Origin: Liolophura sinensis
Taxonomy: Eukaryota; Mollusca; Polyplacophora; Chitonida; Chitonidae
Direction of reading: 5' to 3'
NCBI RefSeq assembly: GCF_032854445.1
Contig: NC_088303.1
Location: 30,299,265 to 30,363,264, forward strand
DNA: 64,000 nucleotides
Position 1 is the stretch's first letter; each line of letters begins with the position of its first letter. Of this stretch, positions 46,146 to 57,847 are shown piece after piece. Both the position numbers and the translations under genes were made by a program. Under the pieces are notes generated by a model that was not told the origin of the DNA, did no database searches, and saw only the letters and a list, made by a program, of their open reading frames with translations.

Positions 46146-46149
46146 CGCC

Positions 46150-47650
46150 ACCACTGTTTGCCAACAACTACGTAAGATTGTTCTCCAGTCTATGCAAAGC
46201 ACTAAGAACTACTTGTACAGATATTCCCTATATAGATTCCATATAGATGGATTTTCTTTGCTGTAATCTTTTGGATCTTACTGAATTTCGCTAACGGATA
46301 GAATATAAACTTAGCTGGCTACGACATGGGTGTAATGAGATCAAATTCATCTTGTTGTAAGTGATCAGATATCGATCACAGTGGAAACGCTACATTGATT
46401 TATATCGCTGAGACGTTTGTTTTTTATGTATTAATGATCGCATGACTATACTGATAGGCTACAAAATGGCAATACTGATGAAACTTGTTTTACAAAGCTG
46501 CAGTAAACCGTTCATTGACTTATCGCGCCCCCAAAGCTGTACTTAGATGAGTAGTTAACTTCTTAATGGTGTAAACTAATGGAATACCGATAAAAGTCCG
46601 AAGTGGGACATATTACGTCATTTGAATGACACTGGGCATTCCACTACAGCGTAAACAGCGCAATGTCACAATGGGTAGACCAAATACGTCACAGATAATA
46701 CCGCTACACGCAACATGTTTGGGGTCGTAAAACAAAAGACTTGTGACGGGCAAGTCCCAATTCATACTAGCGCCACCTGCTGTGAGAAGAAAACCGCTCG
46801 GTATTCCATAAATGTCACTTCAGGTCAATCGATGGGAATACATGGAGGAAGGTTTACGGCCTCCAACACACCTTTAACCAGAAAGGCGATCAAGTATAAA
46901 CAGGTTAACATACCTACTCTGTGTCACTAACTTTGTCTTATGCTGAAACTCTTATGTAATTAAAATCGTCATAATAACTCAATATTTGAACATTTATATC
47001 ATGCCATGGCTAGGAGATTTTATTTACACTATCTGAAAACCATGATGGCAATAAAGGAAATGAAAGATTATAAAACTTGCTACCCGTATGTTATAAAGTA
47101 ATTTGTGTCGCCCTCCGTCAAAACATGTTGAACACCGCCTAATATCCAGCATGTCAGTGTGTTTTTTAGTAATTCTGACATCACACGAGGCAATGGGTTC
47201 TAGCCGTCGAAACTGACCTTATGGGCTTAAACATTATGAATTAGAAAAGGTGTTCTAACTTCAATTTCCTTACATATATACTTCCAACATATCCTTTTGT
47301 AGGGCTAGTGTCGTTACGTGTCATGTACTAAGGTAATTTTGGTAGCGAGTATGACTGATTTCATAGACAATTGTATATAGGCGACTCGCTAAAAGAAACA
47401 GACTATAGTACAAAACAGCAGGTGAAAACTGCACATGAAGTGGGCGTGAGGTGGGTGGTTAGCACATTCTGGTATACGCAATTCTGTCGTTATTCTTTGT
47501 TTCAGTATATATTGTGGTTTTGATCATAGTATAAATAATTGCTCCTTACGATGGTGTAATAAATGTTGAAATATTGAGTTATCAATAGATTTAACTTTCG
47601 GAGTTGCATTAATTTGTTTTGTCAAATAGGCTATTTTGTCCAATTGAAAA
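46150..47650. other. Intergenic upstream of the ABCG gene, no gene recognised
   Basis: A plus-strand open frame at 46715-46930 (71 residues) has no recognised features. Several CRE-like ACGTCA words occur at about 46614-46690. Confidence 0.45.
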
Positions 47651-47654
47651 TTTA

Positions 47655-47965
47655 CGGCTTCGGTGGCTTTATTGTTAGATCGCCTGCCTCGAAGTCGGAA
47701 AACCGAAGATCAGCTGTGAGACTTTAAATATGGTATTTGTTGCTACCTCGATCGTTTGGCGCTCCTCACTGAAAGGTTAAAGCAAGGAAACAGGACTGGG
47801 TGCCCGATGTAAGTGTAATGTGACTGTGTGGGGTGTCTTTAACATGATAGTTCAGTGGCGACATGGACTCGCCCTGCCCCAAGATATTTTACATTATATG
47901 TAAAAAATTCTGGTCGTCACATGACTGAAAACTGTTAATTGAATTTGACGTAAAACTCCAAGCAC
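47655..47965 (+). mobile_element. SINE family C, diverged near full length
   Basis: Head ACGGCTTCGGTGGCTTTATT with TAGATCGCCTGCCTCGAAGT; body GGTATTTGTTGCTACCTCG and AAAGCAAGGAAACAGGACTG; tail GTCGTCACATGACTGAAAAC and a GACGTAAAACTCCAAGCACA block. Confidence 0.78.
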
Positions 47966-48174
47966 ACATTTCCTGTAAAACAAGTCGATTTAAAGCTGTG
48001 TAAAAAGCGTTGTTATACGCTGCAGTGTTTGTGATCTACCTGTTTGAAACAACAACGACCACAGCTATACAGAAACAGTGATGCATTGCAATATAAATAT
48101 AATTATGTTAAATATAATACATAAAATATAGCTTCATTTAGGTAAGTTATGATCCTTGTATTCTGGTCCTTCAA

Positions 48175-48240
48175 AACTGACAGCCGCCGTCGTGTTAGTG
48201 AAATACTCCTGAGTACAGCAAAAACACTCATTAAATAAAT
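48175..48240 (+). mobile_element. SINE family A, tail fragment
   Basis: CAGCCGCCGTCGTGTTAGTG, AAATACTCCTGAGTACAGC, then a short AATAAAT end. Confidence 0.7.
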
Positions 48241-48852
48241 CAAAACTAACCGATTTTTCCATAATAAATTAGGCTCCGAAACATTCATTCTTATTAATAC
48301 CAGTCGTCAACCATGCAAAATCGACGCTCCGTGTTAAAAAATATATAGCAAGATCAATTTCCGCAGTGATATTCAGAACAAAGCAGTCCAAAACTATCGG
48401 GAAGTTTATACCCACTTCACAACGATGATGGAAAGACGCAATGACTGATTATAGAGTTTTACTGTTTATATACCTATATGTATTATTTCGTATACGTGCA
48501 TATTTCTGAGGATTGGTGTCTTATGTTGTTTTGAAAGTTGGAACGCCCCTTCATGTTTTACGGATGATATACTTCGATGATTGTTTATTTCTCGCACCTT
48601 CCCTGCAAGCATTTTAGACATTCCTTTGGGAACTGATTTTTTCATGTTGGTATGTCTGTGGGTTTTGAACCTACACCCATTCGAGTCTTCAAGTGATATA
48701 CAAATGTTGGATTTTACGCTTAGATTTTACTGGTTGAAGGGTGATCCATACCAGAAAGTTGTAGCTGGTTTGATAGCTTTCTGGACTCATGTGATCTAGC
48801 CTGAATAGAAGTCCTTTTCAGATGTACGGCCCTGAACACACAATACCAGTGT

Positions 48853-49085
48853 GCGAGCGAAGCGCAATGACTCATCTATAGGAGCCTCTCACCAATGCTG
48901 TCACTGTGAGTCCTTGCACCTCTTGTTCGCTTCCTCTCCGACCATACGTGGCAAGGTCTGGCAGCAACCTGGAAGTGGTCGTGGATTTCCTCCCGACCTC
49001 TGCCCGGTTTCCTCCTACCATAATGCTGGCCGCCGTTATGTAAGTGAAATTTTCTTAAGTATGGCGTAAAACATCAATCAAATAA
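48853..49085 (+). mobile_element. SINE family A, nearly full length
   Basis: GCGAAGCGCAATGACTCA, CTCTCACCAATGCTGTCACT, CTTCCTCTCCGACCATACGT, CACCATAATGCTGGCC-type centre and AAACATCAATCAAATAAG tail; the first tRNA-like bases are degraded. Confidence 0.87.
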
Positions 49086-49321
49086 GAAAATTAACGCCAT
49101 CTTCTTTGGCTATCATTTGAACGAGCCAATTTACATGACTGGCTAAAAACAGATGTCATTTAACCCAAAAATACACCCCCTTTTTCTCGCGTTTTGTTTT
49201 TTGTTTTGTCATTATTTGTTTGAAAAGACAGACCCATTTGTCACGTGACCCATACGTATCAGGCCGTATGTTAAATCTTTAGACTGATCCCACGAACTGA
49301 TCCTAAGGCTATCTGAGCTAT

Positions 49322-49612
49322 CGTGAGTGAGTTAGTTCTTGGGGTTTAACGTCGTACTCAACAATTTTTCAGTCAAATGAAGACGAAGAAATCCTTAGAG
49401 TGCATGTAATGCGCCTCCTTGTTACAGGACGGATTTCCACCGCTCTTTTATCTAGTGGTGCTTCATTGAGACGCCTTACCGAAGGCAAGTAAGCCAACCC
49501 GCCCGAGCCATTATACTGATACGGGTCAACCAGCCCCTTAATGCTGAACGCCAAGCGAGGAAGTTACAACTTCGTCTTTTAAGGTCTTAGGTGTGACTCG
49601 ACCCACTCTGAG
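49322..49612 (-). mobile_element. SINE family B, head-truncated
   Basis: The reverse complement contains the GGGTCGAGTCACACCTAAGA, CCTCGCTTGGCGTTCAGCAT and GGCTCGGGCGGGTTGGC blocks and the tail (ACGACGTTAAACCCCAAGAA) ending CTAACTCACTCAC. Confidence 0.83.
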
Positions 49613-50249
49613 CTATAGGCCTACACTTGCTTGAGGCAGCGATAAAACTGAAGCGAGGACGAGACATTCCGTACAGGTACCGTCCCTTCAGGCTATTGCT
49701 ACAATGTTTACGTGTTCATTACATCACACAACTAATAATCAGCAGACTGAAAAAAACCTCTGAGGATTGAACAGAGCTGAGCAAGCCCTGAGGATTGTCG
49801 AGTGTACAGCATTCAACTTGGATTTCATTGTGTGGTAACCTCATTTTATAGCTGATGCACTACATTCAGGTGATAAAAAACACATCGCGAAATGTGCAAG
49901 TTTCTACAAATAACTGCATTGTGAGCATACGCAGGTGTAAATTGCTGAAAGACATTTATTTGTTTGTTTAATGACTTATTTGTGTGGTTACTTTGATGAA
50001 TGTATATGGTGACTTACATTCATGACCTCTGCAGTTGGTGTAAGTCAAAGTGATGTGGGTTAAATTCATTTTTTTTTTTACATAAAAGTGATTTGTATAA
50101 TTATGGCTTAACGCTACAACTGAATATTTGATTTCTGTGTGTTTGTCTGACCTATACAACAAAGCACTCATATTTAAGCTAGTTTTGTTTAACAACAGCT
50201 CTATTCCATCTGTCCTCGCCTGTTATTTAAGATCTATAGACCAGCTAAG

Positions 50250-50437
50250 CAGCATGTCTTCCTCTACGGTCGTACATGGGAAGGCCTGCAGCAACCTGCG
50301 AATGGTCGTGTGTTTCCCCGGCCTCTACCCGTTTTCTTCCCACCATAATTCTGGTCGCCGTCGTATAAGCTAAATATTCTTAGTTCGGCGTGAAAAAAAA
50401 CAAACATTCAAATAAATAAATAAATAAATAAATAAAT
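50250..50437 (+). mobile_element. SINE family A, centre and tail with long AAAT repeat
   Basis: CTTCCTCTACGGTCGTACAT, AGCAACCTGCGAATGGTCGT, CGCCGTCGTATAAGCTAAAT, then at least six AAAT/AATA units. Confidence 0.85.
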
Positions 50438-50572
50438 CGAACAATGAAAAACGAATGCCTTGCTTAACTTCTACATTGCCAGCATGATATTCGAGATTAC
50501 AACACCGATCAAGCAAATAAATAAAAATATATCACGGTTATACAGAGGATGAAGACCTTGTCTGACATTTAT

Positions 50573-50790
50573 TTATGATCTATATTTATATATGAACCCA
50601 TGAAACTCACCGCGAGTTTGTCTCTATGGATAATTAGTGTCTATATTTATATATGAACCCATGAAACTCACCGCGAGTTTGTCTTTATGGATGGTTAGTG
50701 TCTATATTTATATATGAACCCATTAAACTCACCGCGAGTTTGTCTTCATGGTTGGTTAGTGTCTATATTTATACTCATGAACCTACAAAA
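50573..50790. repeat. 61-bp tandem repeat, about 3.5 units
   Basis: GTCTATATTTATATATGAAC then CCATGAAACTCACCGCGAGT and TTGTCTTTATGGATGG recurs three times with few differences; a fourth unit is truncated and diverged. Confidence 0.93.
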
Positions 50791-51302
50791 CCAACCGATG
50801 TGGTTTAAGTGAAATATTCCTGAATATGGCGTTACACCTAAAGATGCAAATTTTATTTTCCTCAGTATTTCATGCAATGCGTCTTACACCATCTCACTAT
50901 ATTATGTAATTGATGCTCAACAATGCTTGCCTTTCTGCTAATTTATCATGCTTCGTTTTGTCATAAATACCTGCATGCATTTTAAAGCTACACAGCTATG
51001 CATATATTCTTTAATTTACGTATTTCTTTACTTTACGTATTTCCTGACGATAAATATAGTAGCCGAAATATAGATTAATAACGATAACTTCAATATTCGA
51101 TGTTACTTTCAATTTGTTTCATGTAAAACTCATCTGTGGGTGACTGGACTCTCGTTTTTCACAGGAAATGAAAAGTATTGATGTAGGTTGGTGATATTAA
51201 TTCAGAACTTGTTATTGATACTCACCGAATATCATCGTGATAAAGTTTGTGAAAACCGCTGAGAATTTCAGCGTGAGTAAGTGTGTCAAAGACGCTCTAA
51301 AT

Positions 51303-54190
51303 AAGTGTCAATGGTTGTGTGAATTCGCATCACTGAATGTGTCAGTGATTATTTAAATTCGTATTATTGAGTGTCAGTGATTCTGTTAATTCGCATGATT
51401 GAGTGTGTCAGTGATTCTGTGAAATCGTATCATTAGGTGTGTCAGTGATTTTGTAAAGTCACACGATTGAGTGAGTCAGTGATTCCGTTAATTTGCAAGA
51501 TTGAGTGTGTCAGTAATTCTACGAATTCGCAAAGCTGAGTGAGTCAGTTATTCTGTAAATTCGCATGATTGAGTGAGTCAGTGATTGTGTGAAATCGCAT
51601 GAATGAATGTGTCAAGGATTCTGTAAGTTCGCACGATTGAGTGTGTCAGTGATTCTATGAATTCGCATGATTGAGTGAGAGTGATTGTGTTAATTAGCAT
51701 GATTGAGTGTGTCAGTGATTCTTTGAATTTGCACCATTGCGTGAGTCAGTGATTCAGTAAATTTTCAGAATTTAGTGTGTCAGTGATTCTATGAATTCGC
51801 ATGATTGAGTAAGTCAGTTAATCTGTAAATTCGCATGATTGAATGTGTTAAGAATTCTGTAAATTCGCATGATTGAATGTGTTAAGAATTCTGTAAATTC
51901 GTACGATTGAGAGTGTCAGTGATTTTGTGCATTTGTACGATTAAGTGTGTCAGTGATTCTGTGAATTTGCACGATTGAGTGAGTCAGTGATTTGTGAAAT
52001 TACATGGTTGTGTGTGTCAGCGACTTTGTGAATTAGCATGATTGAGTGTGTCAGTGATTCTGTGAATTCACATGACTGAGTGAGTCAGTGGATGTGTGAA
52101 TTCGAATTTTTCTAGTGTGTCAGTGGTTGTGTTAATTCGCATGATTGAGCCAGTGATTCTGTGAATTTGCACGATTGAGTGTGTCAGTGATTTTGTGAAT
52201 ATCACGATTAGGTAAGCCAGTGATTCTGTGAATTTGCAGGATTGAGTGTGTCAGTGATTTTGTGAATTAGCACGATTGAGTATGTCAGTGATTTTGTGAA
52301 TTTGCAGGACTGAGTGTGTCACTGATTTGTGAAATTACATGGTTGTGTGTGTCAGCGACATTGTGAATTAGCATGATTGAGTGTGTCAGTGATTCTGTGA
52401 ATTCACATGACTGAGTGAGTCAGTGGATGTGTGAATTCGAATTTTTCTGGTGTGTCAGTGGTTGTGTTAATTCGCATGATTGAGTAAGTCAGTGATTGTG
52501 TGAATTTGCACGATTAAGTGTGTCAGTAATTCTATCAATTTGCATAAATAGGTAAGTCGGTTAATCTGTAAATTAGCATGATTGAGTGAGCCAGAGACTG
52601 TGTGAAATGGCATGACTAAATATGTCATGAATTCTGTAAATTCACACGATTGAGTGTCTCAGTGATTTTCGGAATTTGCATGATTGATTGTGTCAGTGAT
52701 TTTGTGAATATCACGATTAGGTAAGCCAGTGATTCTGTGAATTTGCAGGGTTGAGTGTGTCAGTGATTTTGTGAATATCACGATTAGGTAAGCCAGTGAT
52801 TCTGTGAATTTGCATGATTGAGTGTGTCAGTGATTTTGTGAATATCACGATTAGGTAAGCCAGTGATTCTGTGAATTTGCATGATTGAGTGTGTCAGTGA
52901 TTTTGTGAATATCACGATTAGGTAAGCCAGTGATTCTGTGAATTTGCACGATTGAGTGTGTCAGTGATTTTGTGAATATCACGATTAGGTAAGCCAGTGA
53001 TTCAGTGAATTTGCAGGATTGAGTGTGTCAGTGATTTTGTGAATTAGCACGATTGAGTATGTCAGTGATTTTGTGAATTTGCAGGACTGAGTGTGTCACT
53101 GATTTGTGAAATCACATGGTTGAGTGTGTCAGCGACATTGTGAATTAGCATGATTGAGTGTGTCAGTGATTGTGTGAATTCGCATGGTTGAGTGTGTCAG
53201 TGATTGTGTGAACTCGCATGTTTGAGTGTGTCGGTGATTGTGTTAAATCACATGGTTGAGTGCGTCAGTGACAGTAATTCGCATGATTGAGTGTGTCAGT
53301 GATTGTGTGAAATCACATGGTAGAGTTTGTCAGTGATCCTGTGAAATCGCATGATTAAATGTGTCAAGAATTCTGTAAATTTGTACGAATGAGTGTGTCA
53401 GTGATACTCTGAATTTGCGTGATTGAGTGTGTCAGTAATTTTGTTAATATCACGATTAGGTAAGTCAGTGATTCTGTGAATTTGTAGGATTGAGTGTGTC
53501 AGTGATTCTGTGAATTTGCATGATTGAGTGTGTCAGTGATTTTGTGAATTAGCAGGATTGAGTGTGTCAGTGATTGTGTGAAATTACATGGTTGAGATGT
53601 CAGGGATTCTGTGAACTAGCATGTTTGAGTGTGTCGGTGATTGTGTTAAATCACATGGTTGAGTGTGTCAGTGACTGAGTAAATTCGCATGATTGAGTGA
53701 GTCAGTGATTGTGTGAAATCACAACGTAGAGTCTGTCAGTGATTCTGTGAATTCGCATGATTGAGTGTGTCAGTGATTCTATTAATTCACATAACTGAGT
53801 GAGTCAGTTATTCTGTAAATTTGCATGATTGATTTTGTCAGTGATCCTGTGAAATCGAATGATTAAATGTGTCAAGAATTCTGTAAATTCGTACGGTTGA
53901 GTGTGTCAGTGATTTTCTGAATTTGTACGATTGAGTGTGTCAGTGATTGTGTGAATTTGTATGATTGTGTGTATCAGTGATTTTGTGATTTAGCACAAAT
54001 GAGTGAGTCGGTGATTGTGTGAAATCACATGGTTGAGTGTGTCAGTGACTCTGTGATTTGGCATGATTGAGTGAGTCAGTGATTCTGTGAATTCGCATGA
54101 TTGTGTTTGTCAGTACTTCTTTGAATTTGCATGATTGAGTGAGTCAATGATTCTGTGAATTCGCTTGACTGAGTCAGTGTTTGTGTGAAA
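51303..54190. repeat. 34-bp satellite array (about 85 units) with higher-order structure
   Basis: Consensus unit about TGAGTGTGTCAGTGATTCTG followed by TGAATTTGCACGAT. Unit length is not a multiple of three, so no long protein repeat results. Within it a 67-bp dimer marked by GATTAGGTAAGCC recurs at exact 67-bp steps at 52715, 52782, 52849, 52916 and 52983, with outliers at 52205 and 53455. A longer block starting at 51989 is repeated near 52324 (offset 335 bp). Confidence 0.95.
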
Positions 54191-54195
54191 TGTGT

Positions 54196-55745
54196 GCCTG
54201 TAAATATTACAGTGATTAAAATATAAACACTGTGTTTTAAACATCCCGTCAACATTAGCATGATTCAAATTATATATGGTTTATTAAACAAAGGAATAGA
54301 AATTCTAATTATATCTATCGAGGTAGGACTTTTTCATCATCGTGCTTTGGAATTTTTGTTTAATTGCATTTCATGTTTAATACTGAACGATAACTTTGTC
54401 AGTGTTGTATGGTGTACTCAACAGAACGTATAACGGGCTTGCTGTTGTGCTATTAAGACAAGGCTATTTGCGTTGTTATTTACTACCTTTACGTCATGAG
54501 GCTTGACACCAAGTGAGTATAGATAAGTACAGTTCATATATACGGAAATATCACATGTCCATGGCTACAGGAAGGAAAGGTTCCTGTGTCCTGGGTAAAG
54601 GTGTGAGCTTACTACGCTGTAATATATAACTGTAAACCAGCGACATTTGCGTAATGTGTAAGTAAATATGATAAACTGTGGGTAGCTTGTCATACAACAC
54701 CAGTGACGTGTCTTCGCTAAATATCAAATAAAAATACAATTCCCACAGAAACACACATATGATGTGGCCTTATACTCAGTATATAAAACTAAAAAAAAGT
54801 TTATCGGCTTTCTTAGTAGGGCGTAAAATGACAGCTGTCAAAATGACTGGGGGCGGGGAGGGGGGATCATTTTTCGGCAAGTGTTATGTAAAATGAATGA
54901 AAAACTACTGGTGTAGAGAAATACTGCGACATCATCAGTGACATGTGCAAAATAGACCGTGCACTCAGCCCATGCGGAACCCATCGTTGGGTCAAAACAT
55001 AAAACGGGATATACTCAAACGTTTATATGGGAAGATATTGGCTTCAAACATACAAGAATGCTGAATGTATAGTTCAGAGAGTAAGGTGCGCCACTCCAAA
55101 CCATCATTATGTGATCTTGTATGACGCTGGTTGCACGGATATTACTAGCCTCCGAGCTATATATAACATATATACATTGAGATTGCTTCACGGGTGAAAA
55201 AATGTATGTATTAGTATTCAGTGACAATGACCGCCGCCTTATGAACATAATATTCTCCAGCATACACAGTTAAACGCCAATAAATCACTAAATCTGCCAG
55301 TAACATCCATGAATTTTATCCTCAATTTGTTTACGTAACTGATCATTTAGCTTTTACTAAGTTATGAACAACACAAGAAACCAGCATAATCTGCCTGAAA
55401 TATGATGCTTTTTAACAGAGTTTATGGCTGACATACAACTTTATCTATGTAAACAAGCTATGTAATATCAGGAGGCTTTTATTCCCCCTAGCCAACATGT
55501 TTGTATGAGTAAACCATACTTTCTGATGAGATATATCCACTAAACCCAAACAAATAGTCTGCCTGGAAAATGTTGATGGACATAAATTTTCCACAATAGA
55601 AAACACATGACTATGAATACATTAATACATTGACGGTGTAGTATTTTGTTGAAGGTAAATAGAAGCATTCTGAGGTCAAGTGACCTAACTTGGTGTACTA
55701 TTTACAAAGCCTGTGTATTAGCAAATGGATTTAGTAATGTGTATT
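54196..55745. other. Intergenic spacer between satellite arrays, no gene recognised
   Basis: AT-rich. A G-rich run at about 54850-54865 and a possible diverged family A tail at about 55205-55285 (GACCGCCGCCTTATGAACA). No supported coding. Confidence 0.45.
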
Positions 55746-55750
55746 GCCGT

Positions 55751-56056
55751 CAAAAGCAGGTAGGCATACCTTCCAAGATATCCCAATGCATAGTTATTAC
55801 GTATACCTCTTCTGTCAACGTTTACACATCTTTGAGGTTGTTTTTGTTGTATAAAATTTTGTCAAAAACAGATAGGTATATCTCCCAAGATATCCCAATG
55901 CGTTGTTAATACGTATAGCCTTTCTGTCAATGTTTATACATCTTACAGGGTGTCTTTACTGCGTAAAGTGTTGTCAAAAACAGGTAGGTATATCTTCCAA
56001 GATATCCCAATACGGAGTTAGTACGTATAGCCTTTCTGTCAACGCTTACACGTCAT
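55751..56056. repeat. 112-bp tandem repeat, about 2.7 units
   Basis: CAAAA(G/A)CAGGTAGG-type starts lie at 55751, 55863 and 55975. Each unit contains CAAGATATCCCAAT, TACGTATA, CTTCTGTCAACG or similar and a TTGT junction. Confidence 0.92.
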
Positions 56057-56231
56057 AGATGTTGAGATAAAAATATATAAGAAACTGTATACAGGGAGGA
56101 AATTACTGTCTATCTTCTAATACGGCGTGTACGTTTATTCTAAATAGCTGGAGATGCACCACTTGGTGCTTCCGCCCCCCCCCCCCCCAAAGGGTATGCA
56201 ACAATGTGCAAACTGATACATCCTAATTTTC

Positions 56232-56285
56232 CTTTAGTCTGGTGATTGGAAAACCAGAGAACGCTGGTTCAAATCCCCATCTGGT
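56232..56285 (+). mobile_element. tRNA-like SINE head fragment
   Basis: GTCTGGTGATTGGAAAACCA then a B-box GGTTCAAATCCCC. Too short and without matching acceptor stems for a functional tRNA. Confidence 0.4.
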
Positions 56286-56624
56286 ATAAGCCCCGTCACA
56301 TTATCATTACCTCTAGATATCTAAAAATGTTTTACAGGGGAAAATTTATCATTTTTTATATTGGCACTCACTGGTAAACAGATCTGGGCATCACAGGTCT
56401 AACTTGCAATGGAAACCGCTGAAGTGTCACCTCCAATCATAACTGGTCCATTTTGACAGTCATTTCCGCGTGCATGTATGTACCTGAAGTAAATTTGTAC
56501 AATAAATACAAACTCCATATATAAATGAAAAAATATGTACATTCAAACACCAACGTGAGAGTTTCAGGGAGGCATATAAAATCAGCATATATACATGTAC
56601 GCACAGTTGTATAGCATGTATACC

Positions 56625-56726
56625 TCCTGGCTCTGCCAGGTTTCCTCCCACCATAATGCTGGCCGCCGTCGTAAATGTCAAATGTTCTTGAGTACGGCGT
56701 AAACCACCAATCAAATAAAGCAAATG
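56625..56726 (+). mobile_element. SINE family A, centre-to-tail fragment
   Basis: CCTGGCTCTGCCAGGTTTCC, CACCATAATGCTGGCCGCCG and GTACGGCGTAAACCACCAAT, ending CAAATAAAGCAAA. Confidence 0.85.
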
Positions 56727-56934
56727 TAACACGTACACATGTAATATGTACGCCCCAATGAAACGTCCTAAGCAGAGCCTCACAGTTATCGTCTGCTTTA
56801 CTCGCTGAGATTTTTGTTTACAAAATGGATTTTTCAAATGGCCCAGATACCAATTTTGTGGGAACACATGAAGAATGGTTGCCTTAAAACCTTGGATCAA
56901 ACCCAGATAAAAGCAAACAAAGACTAGCTGGTCG

Positions 56935-57056
56935 CAGCAAAGACTAGCTGCTGTCTCATTTAGCGCTCAGCAATGCGAGTTTAAAGCAAGGAAATAGAAT
57001 TAGTTGGCCCAGTGTTGGTACAATGTGACTGGGAGATGTCATTTTTGGTGACTTGC
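56935..57056 (+). mobile_element. SINE family C, central fragment
   Basis: GTCTCATTTAGCGCTCAGCA, AAAGCAAGGAAATAG, GTACAATGTGACTGGGAG: the family C body without head or tail. Confidence 0.55.
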
Positions 57057-57107
57057 CTTTCCACAAGAAAACATCCTCACAAAGAAAAATGGTGGTTCAG
57101 CGAAAGG

Positions 57108-57836
57108 GCAGTTCATGATGATTCAGCGAAATCAGTGATGATTCAGTCAGTGATGATTCAGTATCATCGCAGAACATTCAGAAAAGTCAGTGATGATTTA
57201 TAGAAGCCAGTGATGATTTATAGAAGCCAGTGATGATTTATAGAAGCCAGTGATGATGTATAGAAGCCAGTGATGATTTATAGAAGCCAGTGATGATTTA
57301 TAGAAGCCAGTGATGATGTATAGAAGCCAATGATGATTTATAGAAGTCAGCGATGATTTATAGAAGCCAGTGATGATTTATAGAAGCAAGTAATGATTTA
57401 TAGAAGTCAGCGATGATTTATAGAAGCCAGTGATGATTTATAGAAGCAAGTAATGATTTATAGAAGCCAGTGATGATTTATAGAAGCCAGTGATGATTTA
57501 TAGAAGCCAATGATGATTTGTCGAAGCAAATGATGATTCATAGAAGCCAGTGTTGATTTATAAAAGCAAGTTATGATTCATAGAAACCAGTATTGATTCA
57601 TAGAAGCCAGTGATGATTTATAGAAGTCAGTGATGATTTATAAAAGCAAGTTATGATTCATAGAAACCAGTGATGATTTACAGGATGTCAATGATGGGTT
57701 AGTCAAGTCGGCGATAATGGTGAGAAACTGGTCGTGATTCGAAGAAGTCAGTGATGGTTCTTGGAAATCAGTGATGGTTCTTCGAAATCAATGATGGTTC
57801 TTCAAAATCACTGATGATTCATGGAAATCACTGATT
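57108..57836. repeat. 20-bp satellite array
   Basis: Unit CAGTGATGATTTATAGAAGC in about 28 copies from 57180 to 57680. Preceding units are irregular (CAGTGATGATTCAG) and later ones change to GGTTCTTCGAAATCAATGAT-like units to 57836. Confidence 0.95.
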
Positions 57837-57847
57837 GTTCAGAATTC

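Noticed and set aside
51303-54190. Regular 34-bp direct repeats suggesting a CRISPR array
   Set aside because: Units are contiguous without unique spacers, and the window is eukaryotic with spliced genes. It is a satellite.
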